Assembly: GCA_022747635.1 (NCBI GenBank)
Contig: JAKTNV010000023.1
Location: forward strand, 6,233,848 to 6,297,847
Source: Hetaerina americana
Taxonomy: Eukaryota > Arthropoda > Insecta > Odonata > Calopterygidae
Direction: 5' to 3'
Length of the DNA: 64,000 bases
The position numbers and the translations under genes are program-made. Below, in pieces: positions 35,693 through 47,900 of this stretch. How positions within the stretch are numbered: the stretch's first letter is position 1; each line of letters begins with the position of its first letter. The notes under the pieces were generated by a model. The model worked only from the letters and a program-made list of their open reading frames with translations. It did not search any database and was not told where the DNA came from.

Positions 35693-35785
35693 ATTTATTT
35701 ATTTTGCATTAGTCCGAATACAGTACTTCGACCTTTACATCGGACTTTGAACACTGATATAAATATTTGACAATTAAAATTACCC

Positions 35786-35940
35786 AAGCCCTATGTGAAA
35801 TAAAAACCACGCAGGCGGGAATCGAATCCGTGACCTCTGGGTTGGCAGACGAGAACATTACCCCGCCGGCACCGGAGCCGGCAATTGAACCCGCGATTGC
35901 ACGGTCGCGCTAAGGGAGCATTGATTTGCTCCGCAGCATG
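35786..35940 (-). mobile_element. tRNA-derived SINE head with two B-box-like motifs
   Basis: On the minus strand two pol III B-box-like words, GGGTTCAATTGCC (about 35892-35880) and GGATTCGATTCCC (about 35830-35818), are spaced about 60 bp apart. The second is preceded by a tRNA-like segment, GGGGTAATGTTCTCGTCTGC. This could be a dimeric tRNA-derived SINE or two overlapping tRNA relics. It lacks the tail of the 34.2/49.5-kb SINE family. An intact tRNA gene is not supported because the acceptor stems do not pair well. Confidence 0.5.
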
Positions 35941-36651
35941 CCTCCTTGCACTTAGAAAATGTTTCTCTCGCATGTTTAAAATTGTTTTACATCACATTAT
36001 CCTTTTACGGGCTTAATAATGCTTCAGATTTACTAATTATAACACGAATAGAAATCAGGTTGATTTTGGCGTTTACACGCAGTGCCAACAGCACGACACA
36101 TGGTTAAATCATGGCATCTGGCGAGCCACAGTTGGTGCACCCAGGAGTTGTCAAATGATGGGAGGCATAGAAGTAGTAAATCAGCGAGGGTTGTTTTTGA
36201 TAGAGCACGCAGGGATGAATGTTTGCGAAATGAGTGAATCTTTTTTTTTCAAATCCAGGATATGCTAATTTAAACATCTCTGATATTAATAAATGAACTA
36301 GTTTCCTTATGGGTTTGTACTGAATTACTGGATTCTGTGGGCATACAACTTTTCAAAAATGAGACGAATGAAAATTTATTTTAATGATAATATTAGAAGA
36401 TAAGTGTACCCATTTTCATTTATTATTTATTTCCATCGGGCGAGTGAAAAGTGTTTGCAACGGCACACTAATCGTCACCATGGCCCAGTGATTTATCGAA
36501 TATTTTGGAATGCGCACAAGGTCTACGGGTTATGCATTTCTCGACACTGATTAACGAAAGGGATAATACCCGTGACCTGCGTTATTTTCTTCTGGAATTC
36601 AACCTATGATATGACTCAGATATCAACACCAAAAAGATAGACCTTGAAAAA
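35941..36651. other. anonymous AT-rich non-coding DNA
   Basis: No feature recognised. Confidence 0.45.
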
Positions 36652-36653
36652 TA

Positions 36654-37206
36654 CAGGGCTCGTCCGGAAAATAAGTGTACTGATTTTTTCCCGCCGCTTC
36701 AGGCGCGCCCAGCACCGCTCTGACGGGCTGCGATTGGAGGGGGTATGTTGGCAAGCGACGCTGAAAAAGGCAGTCGGCTCTGAGCTGTGGTGTAGTGAGG
36801 AGCTCTGTTAACGCGAACCTCCACGCTCGACCCAAGTCACGGAACGCGATGCCGAAGTTTTTGGAGCAGCGTTATTCCATCAAATTTGCGGTAAAGCTTG
36901 GGAAATCGTCTACCGAAACTGTCGGTATGATTAACCAGGCTTACGGGGAGTCGGCCATGTCCAGAAACATGATCTATCTTTCGGTGGCACAAGATGTTCG
37001 TGGAGGGCAGAGAAGAGGTCGACGACGAGTCTTCGAGAGGTTCCCGATGATGCCTTCGCGGGAGCGTTCCAGGAATGGGAACGCCGCTGGAACAAGTGTA
37101 TCGACTCACAAGGGTCCTATTTTGAGGAATATTAGCTTAAGATATGTAAAAGTGTAATACATTTTTTTTCCTGAGCTCAGTACACTTATTTTCCGGACGA
37201 ACCCTG
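36654..37206 (+). mobile_element. non-autonomous mariner-derived element (553 bp)
   Basis: TA at 36652-36653 and 37207-37208 flanks inverted ends of about 28 bp: CAGGGCTCGTCCGGAAAATA on the left and its near-complement on the right, with one difference (CAGGGTTCGTCCGG). Internally it keeps the beginning and the end of a transposase but not the catalytic core. Both ends and the target duplication are intact, so it could have been moved by an enzyme supplied elsewhere. Confidence 0.92.
36849..37137 (+). pseudogene. mariner-type transposase remnant, core deleted
   Basis: The start at 36849 reads MPKFLEQRYSIKFAVKLGKS and continues into a helix-turn-helix region. The frame then shifts; in another frame WHKMFVEGREEVDDE is visible (near 36985-37030). 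Near the end AFQEWERRWNKCIDSQGSYF and a stop (about 37062-37133) match the usual transposase C-terminus. All three catalytic Asp blocks are missing between these pieces. Confidence 0.85.
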
Positions 37207-37208
37207 TA

Positions 37209-38142
37209 GACCTTTACCAAATTCGACGGAAATTTAATGATTCATCAACAACTTATCAAAAATGTTCATGAATAAAATACGACTTCAAGTTCAAAAATTA
37301 TATTAAAAGTTCAAAAATGAGAAATGATTTCTATTGTGATACATAATATATGTTAACACGATAAAGGTGAAGGCTCAAAAAGATTATAATCACCGCCGAA
37401 TAAACTTATGGATTACATTGTCACCTCAAAAGCATTCGGAGGTATCCTCAACGTTGAGTTTTATGGCTTTAATTTTATTAAATTGGATAAGTGAATCTGT
37501 TTGAGAACTCTATGAACACAACGACCAAAACCGAAACTTTCCTTGAAAAAAGATAAACCCATTGTAAAACATAATTAGATATTTATAATTGCACAGTGTG
37601 AAACTTCCGGGGTACAAGCACCGGGAAACTCCAGCATTCATACACAGTAGATGGGCTTGAGCCAACTACGCAAAACAGGCGTTTCGGACTCCACAAGCAC
37701 ATGCTGGAAGAAACTTAGAGCCTAACATGTGTCCCTTTCGATTGGCCGCAGGAGAATAAATGGAAATAATAGCGTTCTTTCTTCCATCACTTTATGCAAA
37801 ACGACGGAATTCTAACCTCCAGAGGAATTAGATAAAATGCAATAACCACCTATACATTTAGGATTACTCTTCTGAGTCCAAACTATATGTGACGGCGACG
37901 GAATGAGAAAAAATGACATTCAAAGAGTGTTTAACAAAGGCGCACGAGTTTGGCGAGTGAGGCCAAGTCATATTGGCGTACATCTCAATCGAGAGATGAA
38001 ACAAATCAGAGGGAACAAGAGGAATGCTCCGGAATTTTCAAATTTAAATGACTTACAGCGCAAAATATCAGATCAAAACTAAGATTTTACAAAAACCCTT
38101 TTGCCTTCATTTTCTAATCGTGTAACTTAACATTTCCGTACA
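37209..38142. other. anonymous AT-rich non-coding DNA
   Basis: No domain, RNA gene or repeat recognised. Confidence 0.45.
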
Positions 38143-38144
38143 TA

Positions 38145-39120
38145 CGAAGTCCGTTCAAAAAGTATCGCGACTTTTGTGTTTTTTTTCAAATATTATTTAT
38201 TTATTCATGAATAGCCATTTTGTCCCCTTCAAAGTAATCCCCAATCAGATATTATACATTTGTGTAAACGTTTTTTCCAATCTATGAAGCACTCCAAAAA
38301 AACTTTTTTGTGATCTTATTCTGCTCCTCCTTCGCTACTGCCTTTATCTCGTCGATCGTAGCGTAGCGTCGTCCTTTCATGGGCCGCTTCAGTTTCGGGA
38401 ACAATAGAAAGTCACTGGGGGCCAGATCTGGGGAATACGGTGGCTGCGGCATCATTAGTGTGTTGTTTCTGGCCAAAAATTCACGCACAAGTAACGATGT
38501 GTGAGCAGGGGCGTTGTCATGGAGTAAAAGCCAATTTGTGTTCTTCCACAAATCCGGGCGTTTGTGGCGGATTGCTTCGCACAAATTGCACAACTTCCAG
38601 GTAATATTCCTTATTTACCGTTCTACCCTGTGGCAAGAACTCATGATGCACCACGCCTCTGCAATCGAAGGAAACTAAGGAAAACTTTAAAATTCGACCG
38701 AACTTGGTGCACTTTTTTCGGTCTTGGCTCGTGCTACAGCTTCCAGTGGGATCATTGAGCTTTAGTTTCACGTCATAACCATAAACCCATGATTCGTCAC
38801 CAGATACGGCCCTCTGGAGCAAATTTGGGTCGTCGCGAAAAGAGTCCAACGCCTCATTAGCAATGTCTTTACAGCGTTGCTGTTTTTGGTCGAAATTGAG
38901 CAATTGTGGTACGAATTTTGCGGCGACCCGTGTCATGTGTTGTAAACGTTGCTTCGGTCCAGGGTAGCTTCTCCATATGCCACAGTCAACATTCGCGAAG
39001 CGTCGGCACACTTGATTTCGTTTTTCACACAAAATTTGATACAGATTCTTTGATCCATTTTTTGGAACAGGCAAAAATCGAAGACAAGTCAAAACACGTC
39101 CAAGCAAAAGAGCTGTGAGC
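38145..39120 (-). mobile_element. decayed mariner, minus strand, one end missing
   Basis: The 3' end of the element lies at 38145, directly after TA, with CGAAGTCCGTTCAAAAAGTA as the terminal sequence. The other end should lie beyond 39120, but I could not find a matching inverted repeat there, so it is truncated or badly decayed. The transposase relic inside shows this to be a full-length-derived copy. Confidence 0.85.
38225..39058 (-). pseudogene. mariner (DD34D) transposase, deleted and frameshifted
   Basis: The reading starts at 39058 with MDQRICIKFCVKNEIKCADA and runs through TVAYGEATLDRSNVYN. A deletion then removes the second helix-turn-helix and breaks the frame. It resumes with TRVAAKFVPQLLNFDQKQQR, SGDESWVYGYD (first Asp) and GVVHHEFLPQGRTVNKEYY. 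After another shift come NWLLLHDNAPAHTS (second Asp) and PYSPDLAPSDFLLFPK (third Asp). Second and third Asp are 34 residues apart, as in mariner. The remainder reads KGRRYATIDEIKAVAKEE, a further frameshift, and a short C-terminus. All three catalytic residues survive, but at least three lesions prevent a working product. Confidence 0.92.
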
Positions 39121-39587
39121 AATAACTGAACCTTTAAAATGACCGAACTTTTCGGCATGTGTGAGAGACATAAGTACCAACATAACGCCAAAAAAATGGC
39201 CCCAAGATACGAGAAAGATTTAGTAGATTTAGGTCGAAATGTTGGCTAAATATTTTATGGAAACACATGTCACCATTTTTAAAAAGGTTATATTTTATAC
39301 ACACGTTGACTAGACCTGTCAAATTTCATTGTATCTTACTTAAGTCAGACTAACTATTCAAAATTTCATTTAAACATTGAGTTGGAATATCAATGGGCGC
39401 ATGGGAAAATTTGAAAATATTTTGTTGAAGTCAGTCGAAGGAGTCCGCAAGTATACTCTCAAGTTTTCTCAATTCTCGCAGTGGCGCTATTTTGTTAGCC
39501 TAATGCCAAAGATTCACGGTTATGCTGGTCACATTTTCATACATCCGTATTTGAAGTTGACGTTCGCCATTACAACCTATTGTAACC
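39121..39587. other. anonymous AT-rich DNA, may include the lost 5' end of the mariner
   Basis: The first 100-200 bp are where the 5' untranslated part and terminal repeat of the adjacent mariner should be, but no match to its other end is seen. Otherwise anonymous. Confidence 0.4.
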
Positions 39588-39849
39588 ACAACAATAAACC
39601 CCAAAGTCGGCCTGATAGATGAGGCTAGATCTCACCTCGTGAAACGCCTCCAATGGAAATTGGCACAACGGGGTTGGGGAGTCAGTTCCTTCGCCGTGCT
39701 GCCTTTGGTTTTCCAAGACCGTGTGGCACTCGATAATTCGCTCGGTTAGCTCGAGTCTCGGGGGCCCCACAGGAGTGACCAGGTATTGAACCCGAGCCCC
39801 GCAGTCAGCCCAGCCAACGCTCAAACCACTAGACTACCATGCAGAACCG
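39588..39849 (-). mobile_element. tRNA-derived SINE, minus strand
   Basis: Read on the minus strand it begins near 39849 with TGGTAGTCTAGTGGTTTGAG (A-box-like), followed by GGTTCAATACC (B-box-like, about 39792-39782). It ends with CTATCAGGCCGACTTTGGGG, which aligns with the family tail CTATCAAACCGACCTTCGGG at 49.7 kb. The body is diverged from the plus-strand copies, with TTTTCCAAGAC on the + strand as a likely counterpart of their GATTTTCCAGGTCTTC. Assigned to the same or a sister family. Confidence 0.7.
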
Positions 39850-40480
39850 ATTATACAGTGACCTGATGCATCGTAGATCCAGCAGAGTGGGATCACAACC
39901 GATATTCTCCATACATAAAACGGATTTTACGCTTCAGTAACCTAGCACGTACGGGCACACGGAGAAATATCTTTCCATAACTTCGATAGGCTCGATCAGA
40001 TCCGGGTGATGTGACTAAAGCAACTTTTTGTCACCGTCTCTGGATGATTCGAACTCTAGGCGGAGTCCGACGAACTTCATTACAGTCCACTGGAGTGGCG
40101 CGCTCAAGCAGACACGCCCTTCAACACGCAGACGCCCCAACTCTTTGGGAAAGCCGCGGGATTTTGTTTTTAACATCCATTCGCCCTCTGGGAAATTGAG
40201 ACCGCACCCCGACGCCGCTTGCTCTGTTTAAACTGGGTCCACGCACACTTGGTCCCCTTAAATGCGACCGCAGTAAATACGAGGGTCAAATTCCAATTTA
40301 TGAGACCCGCGTTCGGATTCCATGAGTGAGGATGGCCGCCTCGGATTGGGTCGCTCTGGATCATGGTGCCATAAATCCCTCTGCTGTAATCGATTTATTA
40401 TCGAATTCAATACCCGCCGGGGGAAACTTGCAATTGCGGGAGAGAATGTTTACAATCAGGGGTAATGCAGGCGGTGGTGG
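39850..40480. other. anonymous non-coding DNA
   Basis: Average composition, no feature recognised. Confidence 0.4.
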
Positions 40481-40975
40481 GGGATGGCGCCCCCCCGAGG
40501 TGATGATGGCTCCTCACTTCCCGTCCGAGGCCCCCTTCCGCCTACCCCCCTCCCCCCCGGGGTCGCCCCCGATCCCTCCTCCCTGCTCGGCTGTAATTCA
40601 CGGCGACGCGTGCTGTGCGAGAGGGGTATTTCTCCCTTCCCTCGCCGCCGGCGGGAGGGAAAGAGAGCGGGGCGCTCTTGCGGGCGGTCTGCCGTTCGGG
40701 AGCCGCACCTGCCCCATCCCCACGGCCGCTCCCAGGGGCGCAGTCCCCCCCGAGGGCTCCCCAGGGGTGGCGAAGTACGGTGAGGGGGGGGGCTCTGGCG
40801 ATATGTGATGGGACCCGAGGGGCGGAGAGGGAAATCGTTTCGGCAAATTTCGAGTCGGCGGAACGTTTCCTCATCCCAGGGGCGGGACCACGGGCGCACT
40901 CGGCGCCGATGCGGCTCGCCCGCACCGCCCCCGACCGAGACGCGATACGCCTCGCACCATTGTTTGTTGAATAAT
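40481..40975. other. GC-rich, CpG-rich island
   Basis: Very GC-rich with C runs at the left (40490-40600) and G runs at the right (about 40780-40790). Overlapping frames on both strands (up to 230 codons) are Pro/Arg/Gly-rich and without domains. Possible regulatory island. Confidence 0.5.
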
Positions 40976-42264
40976 ATCCCTTCCTGGCTTCCTCTGTAGT
41001 TCATTTTTCCCTTGATGACTGTCTTCGTCGGACTAAATCTTAAAATGCGGCCCTTAAAATTATTCTTTCTACTTTTCCAAACTTTAATCACAGCTTTGTC
41101 ACTCCATTCCCTTCGAAGAACCCTTACGTTTGATATTTTGCCCATCAATGAATAAAATGTAAGTTAAATGCCCACATCTTCATTCCGGACAGGCTCCGAG
41201 TGAAAACAATTGCCATTACTAACCCACTAAATATGCATATTTCACATCTGGAAGTCAACGCAACAAATGGCCGAGGAAAACGCATTGTATTCACACTTAT
41301 GTCGGTACTGACATGGAAAAAATATTCCAAATGCTCGATGTATGCAGTTAATAAATGCCACTGCCTAAAAAAAGTAGTGAGCAAATATTTAAATGACAAC
41401 TTTAAGCATGGGTTTCGATCTTCACCAGTTTAAGAGTCACCATGAATATAGGTAACTTGAGCAGAGGGGTCTTAATTTCTGATGTAAATGAAATAGGAGT
41501 CCGTTTGGTAAATCACGAACGAACTTCACGCATTGAAATGACTGGCATTGGCATCACTGGAAGCACGAAGATTGTATGAACTGCTTGACTGACTGGATAA
41601 ATGCAAATCGGATCAACGACTAAGAAACTGTGAGAGTTGCCGCAGCAGTGACTCTTAACAGAGTCATCCGCTAATGCGTATTATAACGCTAAGTTTTCAA
41701 AGTAACAAAATTTCTTCGTGTTGACCGGGATTCGAAACCGAAACCCGATCAAGAGGGATAATATTTACGCATTGAAATAGTCGCAATGTAATTCGCATTA
41801 ATTCAATGACAACAGAGGGAGAATAAATATTTCCAATACACATCAAATTTATCGGGAATGTTCAGAGCGACAAGTTGAAGTACATTTAGTGCCGGGCAAA
41901 TCCGCACTTCTAATACACTTTCACAACCTCGATTCGCGTCGTGGGCAGTCGGAAATACGAGTATACGCACTCGACGACACACTCGAAAACAAATTAATCT
42001 TAGGCTCATCCCCGATTTAACCACTAATCGCCCCGATGACCTGAAACCGAACGCCCAGCGATCTTGTGGGAGAATACGCACCGAAATGCGAGAGGGAAAT
42101 ATTTGCAGAACGCGGTGGACGCAGTCTTCAGTGACTCGAAGCTCAGAGACGAGGACTGTAAGGGGAGAACGCGGGGCGGGCAGGTCGAGGCAGCGTGAAG
42201 AGCGAAGAACACGGCCCTGGAGGGGGAAAGGCGATGGGGGAAGAAGAGAAGCTGGAGGGATAAC
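40976..42264. other. anonymous non-coding DNA
   Basis: A B-box-like word on the minus strand near 41727-41740 (GGTTTCGAATCCC) stands alone and has no recognisable SINE body. Otherwise no feature. Confidence 0.4.
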
Positions 42265-42335
42265 TATATAGTTATATAGCTCTCTCTCTCTATATATATA
42301 TACACACACACACACATATATATATATATGTATAT

Positions 42336-42400
<65 letters not shown>

Positions 42401-42413
42401 TGTATATGTATAT

Positions 42414-42478
<65 letters not shown>
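42265..42478. repeat. TA/TATG/CA microsatellite
   Basis: About 210 bp of CT, TA, CA and TATATG repeats. It keeps long Tyr/Ile frames open on both strands; those frames are artefacts. Confidence 0.97.
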
Positions 42479-42585
42479 CGACAGGCAGACAAGCCACTGA
42501 AGCTATCTGACCTCGTCCAGCGGCTACTCGCGTCGTCAGCACTTCATGCGGCACGAACGGGTACTACTTTCCGGATGACCCTCTT
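42479..42585 (-). mobile_element. solo end of a mariner, inserted in a TA microsatellite
   Basis: The reverse complement is almost identical, over about 100 bp, to the left end of the mariner at 52862 (GAGGGTCATCCGGAAAGTAG, then ACGAGGTCAGATAGCTTCAG). I see about one internal base difference plus changes at the very tip. Only this terminus is present; the rest of the element is missing and microsatellite sequence continues on both sides. Mariner targets TA, so insertion in a TA tract is natural; repeat slippage may then have removed the rest. Confidence 0.92.
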
Positions 42586-42690
<105 letters not shown>

Positions 42691-44627
42691 GCACATATTG
42701 GCGGGAAGGAGGAGTGGGGCAAAGGAGAAAAGGCGAGTGCGTGTGAGTGGATCGTGGAGGCTGCCGAAGACGGAAGATGAGGAGAAGGTGTGCTCAATGG
42801 GGCAGCTGGAAATGGGGAGAAACTGTTCGATATGGTGGGCTGGCTGGTTGGCGTGGGGCGGGGTTATCCGTAAGAAAAGCATCCGAGGGAAGGAATTGCG
42901 TGGATGCGATTGGCAAGAGGCCGGGAGGGGGAGGCGAGGCGGGGAGAGGCGTAAGGGATCTCGAGGGTGAGGAACCGGAAAAGGGATATCTAATAACATC
43001 GAATGGATCGGTTGCGCTGAGCGGGGGGGGGGAAGGAAGGGCATTTGATTGATGCCCCTCGACAAAAGCAAAAAAAATATACCTACGTATGACCCCAAAG
43101 AATTTTAGTTAACTCGGGTGAATTCGACGGCTGTTTGCCCTTTTATCGGCGGCGAAAAAAAAAATACCGCCACCTTTCCTCGGTAATCTACAGGATATGA
43201 CCTTAAATGGCGACCGACATTCTCAACAATGTCCCGCATATCCTGAGGAATTCCTCGATCTCTGAGGGAATCTCGTCGGCACGAGGGGTATTAAATAAAA
43301 ACGAGGATCCGAAAGGTGCCGCATTCACTGCAAACATCTCCACAACTCCGTCCAAATGAGCGAGTGGCAGGCGTTGCTGGGGAATTAGCATTTTGTACAT
43401 GAATATCCCCTTGTTAAATACACCCGCATTTGAACATGCAAAGGCACGCCTAAATCCCACGCCCCATAAAAAACCTGGCCTCTGGCCATACACTACGCAT
43501 CCCATTTGTCGTTGGTCCTGTTTAACATTGCAAGAAATCAACAGTCTTCGGCCTAAATTTTGCATGCGAAGCTAATTTATCAGTGTTGCAAAATTCATCC
43601 CTCCCTCATCTTCCTTTTCTACCATGGGCCCTTATGATTTCATTTTTTAGGGAGAATTACAGTACCGGCTCTGTTTCTGGTCGCAGTGACTTACTCACTC
43701 TCGTTACTTCAAACTGCTTGCTCTCGTTGCTTGAACGCCAAACGCGCATATGCACGAAGAGTCATTTCCGTTTTTTCTCAGACCTTAGATTACATACTAC
43801 AGCCTGGAATATGGTACATTTTGATTGAATTCACGAAGAAGGATGTACTTTATCAATTAAGAAACAATGAGACAAAGGGATTTTTACACGGAAAATTATA
43901 GTTGTGTACGTCCCTTTGTACGTATGGACACGAAAATAATGTATTTAGGAGTATAAATTCGTAAATTATTTTTCATTATGCGTAAACATTTAGCCTCTAA
44001 ACAAGAAGTATCTGCATTCATCTCGCATCAATTATCTGGCTGAGATATTTTAATTTCTTTCGGAAGAATTAAATGCGTGTTTCATTACTTCTTATGTGGA
44101 TGATGCGCTGTCATCCGTATACACTGAACACTTATAAAAGGATCGCACAGCATTTCTATGAAATCTTTTAAAGAACGCCGCACGAAATCGCGAAATTTGC
44201 AAACTTTTTTAAGAAATACGTATAAATCGATTTAAGATATTTCAAAACTTAGGAATTTCCTAAGGCTTTCTATGTTTTCACAATAGTTATGCCGAATATT
44301 TTGGCAGAGAGAAAAGAATTTTTAGACAGGAGCCTTGGACTTGTGCTTTTTGTATTTTTGTGCAACAATTACTCTACGAGAACTCTTACAATTTGTCAAT
44401 TAATATTTCTTTCTCTCGCAACGAGTTTCATCCATTATTTGAATTATGTAAATCAAATTTACTTCGCAAATCAAAATTATCAGGGAAACATGAAATGAAC
44501 TAATTATCCCTTAAACTTCACAAACTTGACAATATGGATGCACATACAGGTATACCTATAGCTTTTACCCAAAAAATCAATGCAACTGAAGTTGTGATGT
44601 TAGAATTTTAGGCACACTGAATATAAT
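42691..44627. other. anonymous non-coding DNA
   Basis: About 42690-43040 is G-rich and purine-rich on + with a G run near 43021-43030. The rest is AT-rich. No domain or RNA gene seen. Confidence 0.4.
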
Positions 44628-44936
44628 ATGTATTCTCGCGCCCCAGTCAAGAGGTCAGTGCCACGTCTAAACAGACCAACCAAGCGCAAAAGCGGGAAAT
44701 GGAACCGCGAGACATTTCTTAAACGGAGGGCATGCTGCTTACGGAAGTATGCGGGAGGGATGACCTTTCAGGAACTGCAGGCCGGCTACTATTGCCCTGG
44801 GAGCAGATGCGAAGAGCCCAACAGGACGCTTCATTTCAATATTCCGAATCTAGAACAAATACAAGACCACCCTGGCGAGGTACTCGTCTTAACGACAACG
44901 TTGAAAATGAATTCATTACATAAAACGGTGAAATAA
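44628..44936 (+). other. unrecognised 102-codon open frame, doubtful gene
   Basis: The frame begins MYSRAPVKRSVPRLNRPTKR and is basic in its first half. A short Cys-containing segment, YYCPGSRCEEPNR, lies in the middle. I recognise no domain, no signal peptide and no nearby promoter or partner. The length is within what chance gives. It is listed only because its composition is less biased than that of most frames here. Confidence 0.12.
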
Positions 44937-47900
44937 ACAATTATTTATTTTTTTAATTTTTTACTCAACTGAAACAATAACTAAAGAAAAACGATATGCT
45001 AACACTACATGGAAAACAGCTAATGATTTATGGAAACACGCGATATTTTCTCAAAATATATATTCACGAATTCACGAGGGTCGCACTTCGATCGCTAGGT
45101 ACACCTAGACCTCAAGGCGCCGAGGGTGTGCGCTTGTGCTGCTGGGAGACCGATGACCTGTGGGGTGGAATGATGCCGCGCTTGGCTATTAAGGGCGAGC
45201 AAACGTTTACAATACATACATCGTCGCACCATTATTGAAGTAGTGCTGTGACTTCGGTATTCGTAAAAAACACAACTATAGGAAAAATAAATAGCCGAGA
45301 GGGTAAACTTTTCCAATGCTTCACGGCCGTAGGTACGTTCTTTTTAAATTTACCCAGGTATAGGTACCATCATGGATTTGTATTCTGTATCTGAATGATT
45401 GATCTTCCTATTTATGACCACACGAGGGTTAATTGGACTTTTAACAATCTTCTGCAATTATTTACAAAAATGTAAAAGAACACTTCCCGTTTTACAATAA
45501 GGAATAGTAATGCACATCATTTTTTTTTAAATTAACATTTCGCAATATTTTCACATCATCCATACAAAGTTTTAATGCGGACTCTCACATGCTGCAAATT
45601 AAATGAATAAACCTAGACGTAGAAGATAGACTAAGTAAGGTATCGAAATAAATACCCACAGCTAATCTTCTCAGGCTCAAAGTTTCATCGTCCCAAGAAA
45701 TATCAATGGATGAATACGCTTCTCAATCCCAAAATTTAACAAAAGAAGTTTCACGGGCAAGTGACTAATTCTCGCGTGTCTTGCTTTCCCTGAAATTTTA
45801 CGCGGATATAGCGCCATTTCCACGGGCATTTCTTTCCGTCGTCATTTTCATTATATTTTACTTTTCTCATTTGCCACATCTCCACCCCACTCACAAGAGA
45901 GCCGCCTGCACAGTTTAGAACGCGGAACCAAGCAGCATCATCGTCCGTGGACCACTCCCGCTTCTCCACGTAATACTCCATGGCACAGCGCGGGAGAGCG
46001 GATGATCCCGAGGAATGACCATTTTTGGTCATTCACTCTCCCCAAACGGTCAAATGGGCGTTTCCTGGAAGAAAGAGTCAACAAAGACGCCCGCGCGGAC
46101 TGAATCTTTGCCAACCTCGAGCGAGCATTCCTCGAGGGCGTTTGCCTGCGCGGGCCTCGCCGGGAGGGCCCCTAGACGTCGAACTTAACTTTGAGGAATC
46201 CGCTGTGTACGCGTTCTGTCCTCTCACCTTGAACTCCCGCTCGTGTGGAATCGTTGTTGCGGACTTGGGCAACCCGCATGTGCCCGCGATTTCCTTCGGA
46301 GCGCGATGGTGCGATCACGGTGGGCCACGTGCAGCGGCGGCCCTTGAGAGCAGTCGCCTGTGCAGCAGGGCCGACGATCGCGAGCCTCCAGCGTCTCGTG
46401 CAGTCTCTAGAATAGCACTATGTTGACTTCCTCAACAATAATATGCTAAAACAATGATTCCGTTGAACGATGTCCATCGCCTTTACATTCATTCGATGAG
46501 GCGCGCTTCTCGTGAAGGCCCATGAAGGCCCTCCGTTGCAGACTATCATTTCTCGAAGAAAATAATACGCTGCTAGCGACTGGATACTTTTAAAACACCT
46601 ATAATTGAATATTTTTAAATCCCAGTGGCCCTTTAGCGCAACTCTCCCGTTTATTTTGCTACACTCGTATTTGGCTCGCTAAATTTGAACTGGGAGCATA
46701 TTTCACGCGTTATCTTACAAATCTTCTCCAAATTTTGGGCGGGGCATTCCGAAGAGAATCGTTTACTATGCTCCAGTACAGTTGTGGAAAAATAAAGAGA
46801 CAGGATTAAACTTTGGTAAAAGTTTACTCAGTCATAGTGGATATTACAACACTACCATTATTAAAAGTGAAGTGGCCGGTAACTGCTGAGGCCCCAAGGG
46901 ATAGTAAACCTCCACCGCTCGTCAATTTTCCCGAGGATCGTAGATTACAGAAATTACTCCGCTTTTTCACGGAGCGCATCCGTCAGGGCAGATACGTACG
47001 ACGAGGGAACTTCCGCGCGGCCCTGACGACTACGAGTCCCTCTCCCTTCGGGCGATGGAAACGCCCGAGGAAGCGAGGGGCTAAGGCTCTTTCTTCATTT
47101 ACGACCAGCCCTTGCTTAACTACGCCGTCGCCACAGCTAATATATGAATGCTGATCGAGAACGGAACACACATCAGTTACCCTGGTTTGCTGCGAAGGAA
47201 AGGAATGTATCTTTTCCATTCAGGCGGAGGAAGTGGGTGCGTATTGATCTCCCGTCATCCTTCTGAACTGAGTAGAGTCGTTAAAATTAGACAAAGATCG
47301 TCAATTGAAATATTAAAAAACAACAGGTTTCGGTGTACAGATTCGTAAAGTGGTGTATGTTGGATGGCTGGTGTTTTTGGCGCACACGTTATCCGGTCCT
47401 CATTAATGTCGGGTCCATCGGTGGATGTAACCAATTATTTCTACTCTCCTATGAATATTGGGCAGAGGTCAAATATGTATGTACTTAAGGGATGGACTGC
47501 TGCAGGAAAAAGTTGCCATAATCTCCAAATTATTATTTAAAATAACCATAGCCCTGTTCGTTACGAACTCCGATTAAAATCCATATCACGATCCCAGAAA
47601 AAGCAAATGAATTTCAATGAAAATCAATCAGATATATTTCACCAGCCCACCCACTGAAATTCGGCCGGGGCGAGATAAAACTGGCAATGTTTTCGAATGA
47701 TTATTCTTTTGAATATATCCCGTCTCTTTGCATTCAATTAACGAGTTTTATTCACAACACGACTTGTGCGATCACAGTGCGGAAAATAGCGTTGGATAAA
47801 TTCAATATCGATTGCTCAAGCAATACAAATTTAGTCCGTCTATGATTCATTCGAGGCAGCCGCTGCTACAGGTCAATTTAAAAGTGATTTTTGAGCAAAA

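Noticed and set aside
40326..41148. Arg/Pro/Gly-rich frames of 160-230 codons
   Set aside because: GC-island composition; no domain and overlapping on both strands.
41725..41745. B-box-like word on minus strand
   Set aside because: No matching A box or SINE body around it.
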